Positions 1 to 9,824 of a stretch of 64,000 bases of DNA are shown piece after piece. The notes under the pieces are model-generated. The model was given only the letters and a program-made list of their open reading frames with translations, was not told the origin of the DNA and did no database searches. Source of the stretch: Burkholderia sp. OK233 (GTDB lineage Bacteria; Pseudomonadota; Gammaproteobacteria; Burkholderiales; Burkholderiaceae); assembly GCF_900230185.1 (NCBI RefSeq), contig NZ_OCSR01000001.1, forward strand, positions 2,852,001 to 2,916,000, given 5' to 3'. Each line of letters begins with the position of its first letter. The first letter of the stretch is position 1. The translations under genes and the position numbers were made by a program.

Positions 1-1046
1 TGAGCAGCGCTTCGGCCGCGCCGCTCGACGCACTGGTCGCAGCCGCCAAGCAGGAAGGCCAACTCACCGTGATCGCGTTGCCGCACGACTGGTGCAACTA
101 CGGTCAGCTGGTGGCCGGCTTTCAGAAGAAGTACGGCATCAAGATCAACGAGCTGAATCCGGACGCGGGTTCGGGCGACGAAGTCGAAGCCATCAAGGCG
201 AACAAAGGCAACAAGGGTCCGCAAGCGCCTGACGTGATCGACGTGGGTCTGTCGTTCGGTCCGACCGCGAAGGCCGAGGGTTTGCTGCAACCGTACAAGG
301 TCGCTTCGTGGAATTCGATTCCCAAAGAGTCGAAAGACGCCGATGGCTATTGGTATGGTGATTACTACGGCGTGCTGTCGTTTGAAGTGAACGCTGACAT
401 GATCGACAAGGCGCCGTCCGACTGGAGCGATCTGCTCAAGTCGGACTATAAGAACGCCGTCTCGCTGGCTGGCGACCCGCGCACGGCCAATCAGGCGATC
501 CAGGCCGTGTTTGCAGCAGGTCTGTCGCAAAGCAAGGGCGATGTGAGCAAGGCCGACAAGGCCGGCCTCAAGTATTTCGCCGACCTGAACAAGAACGGCA
601 ACTTCGTTCCGGTGATCGGCAAGGCCGCATCGCTCGCGCAGGGCACCACGCCGATCGTCGTGCGTTGGGACTACAACGCGCTGGCCGATCGCGACACGCT
701 GAAGGGCAATCCGAAGGTGCAGGTGGTCATTCCGAAGACGGGCGTGGTCGCCGGCGTGTACGTTCAGGCGATCAGCGCCTACGCACCGCATCCGAATGCC
801 GCCAAGCTGTGGATGGAATACCTGTATTCCGATGAAGGCCAGATCGGCTGGCTGACCGGCTATTGCCATCCGATGCGCTATAACGAACTGGTGGCGGCGA
901 AGAAGGTTCCGCAAGCGCTGCTCGACAAGCTGCCGCCGCCGTCGTCGTACAAGAACGTGGTGTTCCCGACGCTGTCCGAGCAGGACGCCTATAAGGACAC
1001 CATCACGAAGCACTGGGACGAAGCGGTCGGCGCGAACGTCAAGTAA
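1..1046 (+). CDS. ABC transporter substrate-binding protein (5' end outside the window)
   Basis: Periplasmic solute-binding protein of the polyamine/iron/phosphonate-type (PotD/FbpA-like) class that would hand its ligand to the permease pair encoded just downstream. The reading frame is open to the left edge (it reads SSASAAPLDALVAAAKQEGQ before the first in-window GTG at 69), so the signal peptide and true start lie outside. The conserved N-terminal strand LTVIALPHDWCNYG, the GYWYGDYYGV stretch and the C-terminal DEGQIGWLTG region are typical of this fold. A 157-base gap separates it from the first permease, and the four genes read as one operon. The ligand cannot be read from the sequence. 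Confidence 0.9.
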   Translation, partial: SSASAAPLDALVAAAKQEGQLTVIALPHDWCNYGQLVAGFQKKYGIKINELNPDAGSGDEVEAIKANKGNKGPQAPDVIDVGLSFGPTAKAEGLLQPYKVASWNSIPKESKDADGYWYGDYYGVLSFEVNADMIDKAPSDWSDLLKSDYKNAVSLAGDPRTANQAIQAVFAAGLSQSKGDVSKADKAGLKYFADLNKNGNFVPVIGKAASLAQGTTPIVVRWDYNALADRDTLKGNPKVQVVIPKTGVVAGVYVQAISAYAPHPNAAKLWMEYLYSDEGQIGWLTGYCHPMRYNELVAAKKVPQALLDKLPPPSSYKNVVFPTLSEQDAYKDTITKHWDEAVGANVK

Positions 1047-1203
1047 TCGTCGCGGCGCATGCGGTTGCGGCGGCAGTGGGGCGGCGATTTATTGCGTGCC
1101 GCACACGCCGCCGTTTCTAACCGCAACGCGCAGTTTCAAAGGTAGCGTGCCGCTCCACGAGCGCGGCGCGCCAGGCGTTAGCCAGATTGCCTAAGGGTGA
1201 GCT

Positions 1204-2142
1204 ATGAGCGCTTCATCGGATGCTGGGTCGGTGCAGCCGGAATTGCTGGTTCCGCCTGTGCCCACGCCAACGCCTCGCGTCAACGGTCCGGGCCGCGCGT
1301 CGCAGTTCCTCGCCCTGATCGGCGTGGTGCCGTTTTTCACCTTCGCACTGCTGTTCCTGATTCTGCCGACCGGTTTTCTGATGGTCGGCGCGTTTCAGGA
1401 TCCGCAAGGCCACTTCACGCTCGGCAATTTTCGCGACCTGCTCCAGCCCACGGTGCTGGACGCCTACTGGATCAGCTTCAAGGTGAGCGCCGCTTCCGCG
1501 CTCGGCGGCGCGTTGATCGGCTCGCTGCTCGCGTGGGCGGCGGTGCAAGGCAAATTGCCGGGCTGGATTCGCCCTACGTTGATGACGTTCTCCGGCGTCG
1601 CCTCGAATTTTGCCGGCGTGCCGCTCGCATTTGCCTTCATCTGTACGCTGGGGCGCGTCGGTCTCGTGACCGTATTGCTGAAGAAGTACCTCGGCTTCAA
1701 TCTGTACTCGACGGGCTTCAGCGTTCTGAGCTTTTCCGGGTTGACGCTGACTTACCTGTACTTCCAGATTCCTTTGATGGTGCTGATCGTCACGCCCGCG
1801 CTCGACGGCCTGAAGCGCGAGTGGCGCGAAGCCTGTGACTGCCTCGGCGGCACGGCCTTCCAATACTGGCGCCACGTAGCGTTGCCGGTGTTGTGGCCGA
1901 GCGTGCTTGGCGCGACACTGCTGCTGTTCGCCAATTCATTTGGCGCGGTCGCTACGGCTTACGCACTGACCGGCAGTTCGCTGAACATCGTCACGATCCT
2001 GCTGTATGCGCAGATTCGCGGCGACGTGATGCACAACCAGAACCTCGGCTACGCGCTTGCGCTCGGCATGGTGCTCGTGACGGGGTTGTCGAATGGCGGC
2101 TACATCTGGCTGCGTTCACGCGCTGAAAGGGGCCGTCGATGA
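1204..2142 (+). CDS. ABC transporter permease (PotB-type)
   Basis: Inner-membrane permease, 312 residues, first of two. After a soluble, proline-rich N-terminus (about residues 1-35) it shows six hydrophobic segments and the EAA-type loop around LKREWREACDCLGGTAFQYW, which contacts the ATPase. It follows the binding-protein gene and its stop overlaps the next permease start by four bases (ATGA), which indicates translational coupling. Length and loop are normal for the PotB/CysT-type permeases. The start at 1204 follows GGTGAGCT, a weak ribosome binding site. Confidence 0.9.
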   Translation: MSASSDAGSVQPELLVPPVPTPTPRVNGPGRASQFLALIGVVPFFTFALLFLILPTGFLMVGAFQDPQGHFTLGNFRDLLQPTVLDAYWISFKVSAASALGGALIGSLLAWAAVQGKLPGWIRPTLMTFSGVASNFAGVPLAFAFICTLGRVGLVTVLLKKYLGFNLYSTGFSVLSFSGLTLTYLYFQIPLMVLIVTPALDGLKREWREACDCLGGTAFQYWRHVALPVLWPSVLGATLLLFANSFGAVATAYALTGSSLNIVTILLYAQIRGDVMHNQNLGYALALGMVLVTGLSNGGYIWLRSRAERGRR

Positions 2143-2930
2143 AAAGCCAGTCGCGTGTGGGTGCGTGGACCGCGATGATCGTCGGTTCGCTGTACTTTCT
2201 GATTCCGTTGCTCGCCACCTTCGAATTCAGCCTGCGCATGAAGCGCGGCGTCTACAGCTTCGAGGCGTATAGCGTCGTGCTGAGCGATCCGCGCTTTCAG
2301 GCCTCGTTCGGCTATTCGATCCTGATGGCGGTGCTGACGATCATTGTCGGCGTATTGCTGGTCGTGCCGACTGCGTACTACGTGCAGTTGCGGTTGCCGA
2401 AGCTGCGGCCGGTCGTCGAATTCATCACGCTGTTGCCGCTGGTGGTGCCGGCGATCGTGATTGTGTTCGGTTATCTGCGCATCTATAACAGCAGTTCGAT
2501 TTTGCCGCTCACGGCCAACGAACGCGCGACCGACCTGTTGCTGGTGTTCGGCTACGTGACGCTCTCGCTGCCGTACATGTATCGCGCGGTCGACGTCGGT
2601 TTGCGTGCGGTCGACGTGCGCTCGCTGACCGAGGCCGCCGAATGTCTCGGGGCGAACTGGCCGACGATTCTGTTCAAGGTGATCTTCCCGAATATCCGCT
2701 CAGGCATTCTGTCCGGCGCGTTTCTCACCTTTGCGGTGGTGATCGGCGAGTTCACGCTGGCAAGTCTGCTCGACCGCCCCGCGTTCGGCCCGTATCTGCA
2801 ATTGATCGGCGCGAACCGCGCGTATGAACCGTCGGCGCTTGCGATCATCGCGTTCGTGATCACATGGGCGTCGATGGGTTTGATTCAGGTATTCGGCTCG
2901 GCACGCGCGCTTAGCGGCCAGAAAATTTGA
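2139..2930 (+). CDS. ABC transporter permease (PotC-type)
   Basis: Second inner-membrane permease, 263 residues, with about six membrane spans and an EAA loop at VRSLTEAAECLGANWPTILF. It starts inside the stop codon of the upstream permease (ATGA overlap) and is followed closely by the ATPase gene, so the two permeases and the ATPase would form one importer. The two permeases are of similar size but not near-identical, as expected for a heterodimeric PotBC-like channel. Confidence 0.9.
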   Translation: MKSQSRVGAWTAMIVGSLYFLIPLLATFEFSLRMKRGVYSFEAYSVVLSDPRFQASFGYSILMAVLTIIVGVLLVVPTAYYVQLRLPKLRPVVEFITLLPLVVPAIVIVFGYLRIYNSSSILPLTANERATDLLLVFGYVTLSLPYMYRAVDVGLRAVDVRSLTEAAECLGANWPTILFKVIFPNIRSGILSGAFLTFAVVIGEFTLASLLDRPAFGPYLQLIGANRAYEPSALAIIAFVITWASMGLIQVFGSARALSGQKI

Positions 2931-2975
2931 CGGACTCATTTGACGGACTCATGTGTCCGACTAAGGCAGCGAATC

Positions 2976-4046
2976 ATGGCATTCCTTGAGATCGAAAATC
3001 TGCATAAGTCCTTCGGGGCGAACACGGCGCTGCATCACTTCGACATGAAGATCGAACGCGGCGAATTCATCACGTTCCTGGGGCCCTCCGGCTGTGGCAA
3101 GACCACGGTGCTGCGGATGATCGCCGGCTTCGAAACGCCGACGCGCGGCATCATCCGGCTGGATAACAAGGACGTGACGCATTTGCGCACGCGGCAACGC
3201 AAGGTCGGCATGGTGTTCCAGTCGTACGCGCTGTTTCCGAACATGACGGTGGCTGACAACATCGGCTTCGGACTGAAGATCACGCACCGTCCGCAGGCGG
3301 AGATCAAGAAGCGCGTCGAGGAGATGTTGCAGTTGATCAAACTGCCGCATCTCGGCGAGCGCTATCCGTGGCAGTTGTCGGGTGGTCAGCAGCAGCGCGT
3401 GGCGTTGGCGCGCGCGCTCGCGGGCAAGCCGCAGGTGCTGTTGCTTGACGAACCGCTGTCGGCGCTCGACGCGAAGATCCGCATTTCGTTGCGGCAAGAC
3501 ATCCGTGCGTTGCAGCGCGAGTTGGGTATCACGTCGATTTTCGTGACGCACGATCAGGAAGAGGCGCTGTCGATTTCGGACCGCATCGTTGTGATGAACG
3601 AAGGGCGCGTCGAACAGGTCGGCACGCCTTCGGAGATCTACAACTATCCGCGCACGCGCTTTGTCGCGTCGTTCGTCGGCACGCTGAACATTCTGGCGGG
3701 GCATGTGGTCGACCCGAAAACCGGCAGGATGGCCGTCGACGGTCAGGAGCTGACCACCACGCAGGAACTGCCGGCAGACGACGCGGGCAAGAAACGCATG
3801 CTCGCGCTGCGACCCGAAGCCATCGTGCTGGAGCCGGCCGCGCCGGGCCGTAACACGCTGAACGCGACCGTCGAAGAAGTGAATTTCCTCGGAGCGGTGG
3901 TGCGTATCAGAACGCGCGTGAAAGACGCGGTGATTTCACTCGATGTGTTCAACGACCCGAATCGCGGCTTGCCCGAACGGGGTCAACCGGTATCGCTGGG
4001 TTTCTCGCACGAGAACTTGCTGGTGCTGGAAGAGGGCGATGCATAG
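2976..4046 (+). CDS. ABC transporter ATP-binding protein (PotA/FbpC-type)
   Basis: Cytoplasmic ATPase that energises the importer. From the ATG at 2976 the protein is 356 residues. Walker A GPSGCGKT lies at residues 36-43, the Q-loop (VFQSYALFP) near 82, the signature LSGGQ at 134-138, Walker B LLLDEP at 155-160 and the switch histidine in FVTHDQEEAL near 192. A C-terminal TOBE-type domain of about 110 residues follows and fits the PotA/FbpC/UgpC class. An upstream in-frame TTG at 2940 is less likely because the conserved N-terminus MAFLEIENLHKSFG begins at 2976. It is the last gene of the operon. Confidence 0.92.
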   Translation: MAFLEIENLHKSFGANTALHHFDMKIERGEFITFLGPSGCGKTTVLRMIAGFETPTRGIIRLDNKDVTHLRTRQRKVGMVFQSYALFPNMTVADNIGFGLKITHRPQAEIKKRVEEMLQLIKLPHLGERYPWQLSGGQQQRVALARALAGKPQVLLLDEPLSALDAKIRISLRQDIRALQRELGITSIFVTHDQEEALSISDRIVVMNEGRVEQVGTPSEIYNYPRTRFVASFVGTLNILAGHVVDPKTGRMAVDGQELTTTQELPADDAGKKRMLALRPEAIVLEPAAPGRNTLNATVEEVNFLGAVVRIRTRVKDAVISLDVFNDPNRGLPERGQPVSLGFSHENLLVLEEGDA

Positions 4047-4140
4047 GAGCCGAACAGCAGTGCCTGACGTGGGCGAAAACCTCGCGTACAGACCAGGCGG
4101 TTTCGGCTGAAACAGGCGAAACCCGCAACCCCAAAGACTC

Positions 4141-4156
4141 TCCGGGTTTTCCCGGA
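4141..4156. other. Short inverted repeat after the ABC operon
   Basis: TCCGGG-TTTT-CCCGGA forms a perfect 6-bp stem with a four-base loop about 95 bases after the ATPase stop. No T-run follows, so it is not a textbook terminator. It belongs to a cluster of CCGGATT-like words that runs to about 4220. Confidence 0.4.
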
Positions 4157-4196
4157 TTCGCGGCCTGTGCGGATTCCGGATTCCCCGACACCCCTC

Positions 4197-4220
4197 GTCC
4201 GGATTTCCGGAATCCCGGAC
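4197..4220. promoter_or_regulatory. 24-bp near-perfect palindrome upstream of the dctA promoter
   Basis: The 24 bases reading GTCCGGATTTCCGGAATCCC (then GGAC) match their own reverse complement at 22 positions. The site lies about 63 bases upstream of the -24 element of the dctA sigma-54 promoter, which is the usual zone for upstream activator sites. Related GGATTCCGGATT words occur at about 4170-4185. I infer a binding site for DctD, but no consensus for this genus was available to compare. Confidence 0.4.
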
Positions 4221-4282
4221 GGCGTGTGCTGTAACACGTCAAAAAACCTATAGAAATCAAAGTGATTCGCTTTGCGTCAAGC

Positions 4283-4298
4283 TGGCATCGACCTTGCA
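4283..4298 (+). promoter_or_regulatory. Sigma-54 promoter of dctA
   Basis: TGGCAT-CGACC-TTGCA carries the GG (4284-4285) and GC (4296-4297) dinucleotides separated by exactly ten bases, matching the -24/-12 consensus TGGCAC-N5-TTGCW with one mismatch. DctA genes are classically sigma-54-dependent and activated by DctD, and a DctD with an intact GAFTGA loop is encoded at 7832-9184. Transcription should start near 4310, leaving a leader of about 175 bases that contains a short peptide ORF. Confidence 0.8.
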
Positions 4299-4349
4299 AT
4301 TTAGATCACGCGGCCGCAACGGTCCGACAACTAAAGCAAGGAGACAACG

Positions 4350-4379
4350 ATGTCTGATTTCCCCTCCCGGTATTTCTGA
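4350..4379 (+). CDS. Nine-residue leader peptide ahead of dctA
   Basis: ATG at 4350 follows a strong ribosome binding site (AAGGAGACAACG) and encodes MSDFPSRYF before TGA at 4377. It lies between the sigma-54 promoter and dctA. The ribosome binding site is better than that of dctA itself, which makes translation likely, but whether the peptide regulates dctA or is only a remnant cannot be told. Confidence 0.4.
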   Translation: MSDFPSRYF

Positions 4380-4487
4380 ATTCGTCGTCTTGTCGCGGCC
4401 TAATGCCGTGCACAGGCGTGACGACTATTCGTTCGCATGATGCGCAGCGTGACAGGCCTTGAGCTCACCCATATCGCAGGAAACATC

Positions 4488-5768
4488 GTGAAGAAACCTA
4501 TCCACAAAGTGCTGTACGTCCAGGTGATCGTGGCGATCATCATCGGCATCGCGCTCGGCCATTATTCGCCGGACTTCGCCGTCGACATGAAGCCGCTCGG
4601 CGACGGCTTCATCAAGCTGATCAAGATGGTGATCGGGCCGATCATCTTCTGTACGGTGGTGACGGGTATCGCCGGTATGGAAGACATGAAGAAGGTCGGG
4701 CGCGTCGGCGGCAAGGCGCTGCTGTACTTCGAAGTCGTCTCGAGCTTCGCGCTGGTGCTCGGTCTGATCGCGACGCACGTGCTGAAACCGGGCGTCGGCT
4801 TCAACATCGATCCGGCGACGCTCGACGGCAAGGCTGTCGCGTCGTATGCCGCGAAGGCGCACGGCCAGACCACGGTCGACTTCCTGATGCACATCATCCC
4901 GGACACGCTCGTGTCGGCGTTCGCACAGGGCGAAATCCTGCAGATCCTGCTGATCGCGCTGTTGTTCGGTGCCGTGCTGGCCACGGCCGGTGAGAAGGGC
5001 AAGGTCGTCACCAACTTCATCGACGGACTTTCGCATGTGCTGTTCGGTGTCGTGCGCATCATCACGAAGCTGGCGCCGATCGGCGCGTTCGGTGCGATGG
5101 CGTTCACCATCGGCAAGTACGGCATCGGCTCGCTGCTGCCGATGCTCAAGCTGATCGGCACGTTCTATCTGACTTCGATCGTTTTCGTGGTCGTCGTGCT
5201 CGGCATCATCGCGCGTGCGGTGGGCTTCAACATCTTCCGCTTTGTCGGCTACATCAAGGAAGAGATGCTGATCGTGCTCGGCACGAGCTCGTCGGAAGCC
5301 GCGCTGCCACAACTGATGCTGAAGCTCGAAAAGCTCGGCTGCTCGCGCTCGGTGGTGGGCCTCGTGGTGCCGACCGGTTACTCGTTCAACCTCGACGGCA
5401 CCAACATCTACATGACGATGGCGGTGCTGTTCATCGCTCAGGCCACCAACACCGATCTCACGTGGACGCAGCAGCTCACGCTGCTGGCGGTGACGATGCT
5501 GACGTCGAAGGGCGCGAGCGGTGTGACGGGCGCAGGCTTCATCACGCTGGCCGCCACGCTCGCTGTGGTGCCGACCATTCCGCTGTCGGGCATGGTGCTG
5601 ATTCTCGGCATCGACCGTTTCATGAGCGAATGCCGCGCGCTGACGAACATCGTCGGCAACGGTGTGGCGACGGTGGTGGTGTCAGCGTGGGAAAAGGAAC
5701 TGGATCGCAACAAGCTGAACGCCGCGTTGCGGGGTGAAGTGGCGGTCAAAGAGCCGGCCGGGGCTTAA
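4488..5768 (+). CDS. dctA: C4-dicarboxylate transporter DctA
   Basis: Inner-membrane proton/dicarboxylate symporter of the DAACS (glutamate transporter-like) family that takes up succinate, fumarate and malate. The GTG start at 4488 has AGGA six bases upstream and gives 426 residues, the usual family length, beginning [17 protein letters not shown]. Family motifs are visible: [10 protein letters not shown] in the re-entrant loop and [11 protein letters not shown] in the transport core, followed by the HP2-type segment [12 protein letters not shown]. The longer frame from 4437 would add 17 non-conserved residues. Expression is expected from the sigma-54 promoter at 4283 under DctB/DctD. Confidence 0.96.
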   Translation: MKKPIHKVLYVQVIVAIIIGIALGHYSPDFAVDMKPLGDGFIKLIKMVIGPIIFCTVVTGIAGMEDMKKVGRVGGKALLYFEVVSSFALVLGLIATHVLKPGVGFNIDPATLDGKAVASYAAKAHGQTTVDFLMHIIPDTLVSAFAQGEILQILLIALLFGAVLATAGEKGKVVTNFIDGLSHVLFGVVRIITKLAPIGAFGAMAFTIGKYGIGSLLPMLKLIGTFYLTSIVFVVVVLGIIARAVGFNIFRFVGYIKEEMLIVLGTSSSEAALPQLMLKLEKLGCSRSVVGLVVPTGYSFNLDGTNIYMTMAVLFIAQATNTDLTWTQQLTLLAVTMLTSKGASGVTGAGFITLAATLAVVPTIPLSGMVLILGIDRFMSECRALTNIVGNGVATVVVSAWEKELDRNKLNAALRGEVAVKEPAGA

Positions 5769-5814
5769 GCCAGGTAACCGTCACGAGCACCACTTCGGCC
5801 GCGGACGCCCACCT

Positions 5815-7815
5815 ATGAAAGCGGCGACCGCGAGCCGGGACCCCGCGCCGTCGGCCGACGAAGCTTACGCCGACGGCGCGGCGCCTTATGCCACAATATC
5901 TGATCCTCACCGATCGGGAATTGCCAACGTGACGCGCCGCCTGCTGATCCTCTTCGCGCTCGTCGCCGGGCTCGTGGTGGCGTGCGGGCTCACGTACAGC
6001 ATCGCGTGGCAGAACGGGATCGACAATTTGCGGCGCAATGCCGCGGTGCGGGTCGATCGCACGACCAGCGCGCTGAAAAGCACGCTCGAGCGCTACGAAT
6101 CGCTGCCTTATCTGCTGGCCGAACATCCCATTGTGCAAGACGTGCTGGTCGATCCCAGCCCTGCCAACGTCGAACGCGCCAATCTCTATCTCGAAGACCT
6201 CAACCGCCACGCGCGGGCAACGGTCACCTACATCATTCCGCTCGACGGCTATTGCGTCGCCGCGAGCAACTGGCACGGCCCGGGCAGCTTCATCGGCGCG
6301 GGCTATCAATTCCGGCCGTATTTTCTCGATGCCGTCAAAGGCGGTGTGGGCCGCTTCTTCGGCATCGGCACGATTTCGCAGGCGCCGGGTTACTACATCT
6401 CGCAGCCAGTGCGGCGCGACGGCAAGATCGTCGGCGTGGCGGTCGTCAAACTCGATCTCGAATGGTTTCAGGGCGCGGATGCGTCCGAGCCCCTGGTTGT
6501 CGCCGACGATCACGGCGTGATCTTTCTGTCGTCGATACCGGCGTGGAAATATCATACGATCCGGCCGTTGTCGGGACGGGTCGCCGACTCGATCTACCAG
6601 GCGCGCCAGTACGCACAACTGCCGATCGCGCCGCTGCCGGTGACGATTGAGCGCACGCTCGAAGGCAACGCGCAGATCGTGCGTATCGGCGGTGGCCGCT
6701 ATGCACCGCGTTATCTGGCGACGCGGCGCGGCATGGGTGAGCCGGACTGGCATCTGATTACGATGTCGCCCGTCAATCCGGTCGACGCCGACGCGCGCAA
6801 TGCGACCATCGTGACCGGCTTCGGCTACGTGTCGCTGGTGTTGCTCGCGTTCTATTGGAGAATGCGCCGCGCCCGGGTGCGCGAAGTGATGCGCAGCCGT
6901 TCGCTGCTGCAAAAGGCTTACGCTGAACTGAACCGGCGAGTGGCGGAGCGCACCGCGGATCTCTCGCAGGCAAACGAGCAGTTGCAGAAGGAAGTCGCCG
7001 AGCGAACGCGCGCCGAACAGGAACTGCGCGCCGCGCACGATGAACTGATCCAGGCCAGCAAGCTCGCCGCGCTGGGTCAGATGGCGGCGGGCATCACGCA
7101 TGAATTGAATCAGCCGCTTGCGGCGCTGCGCGGTTTCTCGGACAACACACGCGTGCTGCTCGAACGCGGCGACCAGGCCTCGGCGTTTGAAAATCTCGAA
7201 GCGATCGCGGCGCTCACCGAGCGCATGGGCAAGATCACCAATCAGTTGAAGCTGTTTGTCGGACGAGCACGGCCGCGCAGTGCGCGTGCGCCGGTGATGC
7301 GAGCGTTGCGTAACGTCATCGCGCTGCTGCAAAAGCGCCTGCAAGGCGTCGAAGTCGAGTTCGCCTTGCTCGATGCCGGCACCGGCGCGCGCACGCCGCT
7401 GAATCTCGCTGATGATCCCCCCGATCTGGTTGCCAATTGCGACGATCTGCGGCTCGAACAGGTGTTGATCAATCTGCTCGGCAACGCGCTCGACGCAACG
7501 GCGGGGAAAACGCCGCCGCACATTTCAATCGAAATCGAAACCGCTGAGTCGAGCGTGTCGTTCGCCGTGCGCGACAACGGCCCGGGCATTCCCGACGAAG
7601 TGCTGCCGCGTCTGTTCGAACCGTTCTTCACTACGAAGGAAATGGGCCACGGGCTGGGGCTCGGCCTCGCCATCTCATCGTCGATTGCGCGCGACTGCGG
7701 CGGCACACTGGTGGCGCGCAACGCGCCGGACGGCGGTGCATTATTCGTGTTGACGCTGCGCCGCGCGCGCGTGCAGACGAGCCATACATCGGACCCGCTC
7801 ACCACGGGTTCCTGA
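5815..7815 (+). CDS. dctB: Sensor histidine kinase DctB
   Basis: Membrane sensor kinase that detects dicarboxylates in the periplasm and phosphorylates DctD. From ATG 5815 it has 666 residues: a first membrane span at about 39-65, a periplasmic PDC/Cache-type sensor region of about 270 residues, a second span at about 332-352, a coiled-coil linker, then the HisKA region GQMAAGITHELNQPLAALRG with the phospho-acceptor His429. The ATPase domain has an N-box (LINLLGNALDAT) and G-boxes DNGPGIP and GHGLGLGLAIS. The GTG at 5929 just before the first span is an alternative start. It follows dctA by about 45 bases and precedes dctD by 16. Confidence 0.92.
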   Translation: MKAATASRDPAPSADEAYADGAAPYATISDPHRSGIANVTRRLLILFALVAGLVVACGLTYSIAWQNGIDNLRRNAAVRVDRTTSALKSTLERYESLPYLLAEHPIVQDVLVDPSPANVERANLYLEDLNRHARATVTYIIPLDGYCVAASNWHGPGSFIGAGYQFRPYFLDAVKGGVGRFFGIGTISQAPGYYISQPVRRDGKIVGVAVVKLDLEWFQGADASEPLVVADDHGVIFLSSIPAWKYHTIRPLSGRVADSIYQARQYAQLPIAPLPVTIERTLEGNAQIVRIGGGRYAPRYLATRRGMGEPDWHLITMSPVNPVDADARNATIVTGFGYVSLVLLAFYWRMRRARVREVMRSRSLLQKAYAELNRRVAERTADLSQANEQLQKEVAERTRAEQELRAAHDELIQASKLAALGQMAAGITHELNQPLAALRGFSDNTRVLLERGDQASAFENLEAIAALTERMGKITNQLKLFVGRARPRSARAPVMRALRNVIALLQKRLQGVEVEFALLDAGTGARTPLNLADDPPDLVANCDDLRLEQVLINLLGNALDATAGKTPPHISIEIETAESSVSFAVRDNGPGIPDEVLPRLFEPFFTTKEMGHGLGLGLAISSSIARDCGGTLVARNAPDGGALFVLTLRRARVQTSHTSDPLTTGS

Positions 7816-7831
7816 ATCAGACGAGAACAAC

Positions 7832-9184
7832 ATGCTGAACGACGGCTTGCAGGTGCTGTATATCGAAGACGACGAACTGGTGCGGCGTGCCAGCGTGCAG
7901 AGTTTGCAACTGGCGGGCTTCGACGTGATCGGCCATGCGTCGGCGGAATCCGCGGCGAAGATGATCAGCGCGGATTTCTCAGGGGTGATCGTCAGCGATA
8001 TTCGCTTGCCTGGCGCGAGCGGGCTCGAACTGCTTGCGCAGTGCCACGAGCGCGCGCCCGACGTGCCGGTGATTCTGGTCACCGGTCATGGCGATATTTC
8101 GATGGCCGTGCAGGCGATGCGTGACGGCGCGTATGACTTCATCGAAAAGCCCTTCGCATCCGAACGTCTGATCGAAACCGTGCGACGTGCGCTGGAGCGC
8201 CGCAAGCTGGTGCTGGAGAACCTTGCGCTGCGCCGTGAACTGGCCGGGCAGAACACGGTCGCACCGCGCATCATCGGCCGCAGTCCGGCGATCGAGCAGG
8301 TGCGGCGGCTGATCGCGAATATCGCGCCGACCGACGCGTCGGTGCTGATCAACGGCGACACCGGCGCGGGCAAGGAGTTGATCGCGCGCAGTCTGCATGA
8401 ACTGTCGCCGCGGCGTGACAAACCGTTTATCGCGGTGAACTGCGGTGCACTGCCGGAGCCGATGTTCGAGTCGGAAATGTTCGGCTACGAACCCGGTGCG
8501 TTCACCGGCGCGGCAAAACGCCGGATCGGTAAGCTCGAACACGCTTCAGGCGGCACGCTGTTTCTTGACGAAATCGAGAGCATGCCGCTCGCTTTGCAGG
8601 TCAAGTTGCTACGCGTGTTGCAGGACGGGGTGCTGGAACGGCTTGGCTCGAATCAGCCGATTCGTGTGAATTGCCGCGTGGTGGCTGCCGCGAAGGGCGA
8701 CATGGCCGAGCATGTCGCGGACGGCTCGTTCCGTCGCGACTTGCTATACCGGCTGAACGTGGTGACGATTGCGCTGCCGCCGCTGGGTGAACGTCGCGAG
8801 GACATCGTGCCGCTCTTCGAACACTTCCTGCTGGACGCGGCCGTGCGTTATCAGCGTCCCGCGCCGATTCTCACCGACCGGCAGCGTGCCAGCCTGATGC
8901 AACGGGAATGGCCGGGAAATGTGCGCGAACTGCGCAATGCCGCCGACCGTTTCGTGCTCGGCGTGGCCGACGATCCGGTCATGTCTTTCGCCGACGACGG
9001 TGTAGCGACGCAACCCTTGAAGGAACGTGTCGAGCAATTCGAGCGGGCGGTGATCGCGGAGGCGTTGGAGCAGGCCGGCGGTGTAGTCGCAGTTGCAGCA
9101 GACAAGCTGCAGCTTGGAAAGGCGACGCTCTACGAGAAGATCAAGCGATATGGCCTCGCGGCCAAAGGGGAAGGGGAGCGGTGA
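7832..9184 (+). CDS. dctD: Sigma-54-dependent response regulator DctD
   Basis: NtrC-class activator, 450 residues. The receiver domain (1-120) has acidic pocket EDD at 12-14, phospho-acceptor Asp56 in VSDIRLPG and the conserved KP pair near 108. The AAA+ domain carries GDTGAGKE (Walker A) and the sigma-54-contacting loop GAFTGA at 222-227, followed by FLDEIES (Walker B). A Fis-type helix-turn-helix is at the C-terminus ([20 protein letters not shown]). It would act on the -24/-12 promoter at 4283, probably through upstream sites near 4197-4220. The intact GAFTGA shows it can activate sigma-54 polymerase. Confidence 0.93.
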   Translation: MLNDGLQVLYIEDDELVRRASVQSLQLAGFDVIGHASAESAAKMISADFSGVIVSDIRLPGASGLELLAQCHERAPDVPVILVTGHGDISMAVQAMRDGAYDFIEKPFASERLIETVRRALERRKLVLENLALRRELAGQNTVAPRIIGRSPAIEQVRRLIANIAPTDASVLINGDTGAGKELIARSLHELSPRRDKPFIAVNCGALPEPMFESEMFGYEPGAFTGAAKRRIGKLEHASGGTLFLDEIESMPLALQVKLLRVLQDGVLERLGSNQPIRVNCRVVAAAKGDMAEHVADGSFRRDLLYRLNVVTIALPPLGERREDIVPLFEHFLLDAAVRYQRPAPILTDRQRASLMQREWPGNVRELRNAADRFVLGVADDPVMSFADDGVATQPLKERVEQFERAVIAEALEQAGGVVAVAADKLQLGKATLYEKIKRYGLAAKGEGER

Positions 9185-9293
9185 GGATTTGAAGCGCCGG
9201 CGGCTAGGCGGTATGACCTCGGCGCCGGCGTGTTTGAATCTGGCAGTTTTACTTCAGGCATCTCGTGGCGATCAGGCAGCAACCAGCCAGCAA

Positions 9294-9824
9294 TCAGGCC
9301 GCGTTCAGCGCTTTTTCCAGCAACTGGTCGAGTTCCGCGAATTGCGGTTCGCCGACATAGCGCTTTAGAATCTTGCCGTCCTTGTCGACCAGGAAGGTCG
9401 TCGGCGTGAGCTGTACGTTGCCGAACTGCTTGGCGGCCGAGCCGTCGTCCATTGCAACCTTGAACGGCAACTGGCGGGTTTGCGTGTAGTTGGCCACGTA
9501 CATCGGCGCGTCGTAGTTCATCGCGACGGCGACGAATTCGAGCCCTTTGCCCTTGAAGCGGTTATAGGTCTGGACCATCTGCGGCATTTCTTTCATGCAG
9601 GTGTCGCAGCTGGTCGCCCAGAAATTGACCAGATAGACCTTGCCTTTCAGGTCGGCAGTCGAGACTTTCTGTCCCGACAGCAACGTGAAGGTCGCATCGG
9701 GCACGCGCTGCTGGCCGGCGAACGCGAAATAGCCGGCAATCGCAATCGCGACGGCCACCACGGCGATGATGATGATACGAAGCGGATTCGCGCGCCGTGC
9801 GGCGGTGGACGGGGTGGAGCTCAT
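9294..9824 (-). CDS. TlpA/ResA-type thioredoxin-like protein
   Basis: Membrane-anchored periplasmic thiol-disulfide protein, 176 residues. A short N-terminal tail is followed by one membrane anchor (about 17-36) and an AhpC/TSA-Redoxin fold with the active site CDTC at 73-76 in FWATSCDTCMKEMP, and the cis-proline strand LTPTTFLVDKDG. It is convergent with dctD. ResA/TlpA-like proteins usually reduce cytochrome c or copper-centre thiols, but no partner gene is adjacent, so the substrate is unknown. Confidence 0.88.
   Translation of the reverse strand: MSSTPSTAARRANPLRIIIIAVVAVAIAIAGYFAFAGQQRVPDATFTLLSGQKVSTADLKGKVYLVNFWATSCDTCMKEMPQMVQTYNRFKGKGLEFVAVAMNYDAPMYVANYTQTRQLPFKVAMDDGSAAKQFGNVQLTPTTFLVDKDGKILKRYVGEPQFAELDQLLEKALNAA

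Noticed and set aside
1213..1875. Long minus-strand open frames opposite the ABC, dct and RND genes
   Set aside because: They are open because the real genes have GC-rich third positions; they have Arg/His-rich composition, no ribosome binding sites and no family motifs.
9190..9235. Bidirectional terminator between dctD and the TlpA-like gene
   Set aside because: Two self-complementary CGCCGGCG words could pair, but the loop is about 28 bases and there is no T-run on either strand.
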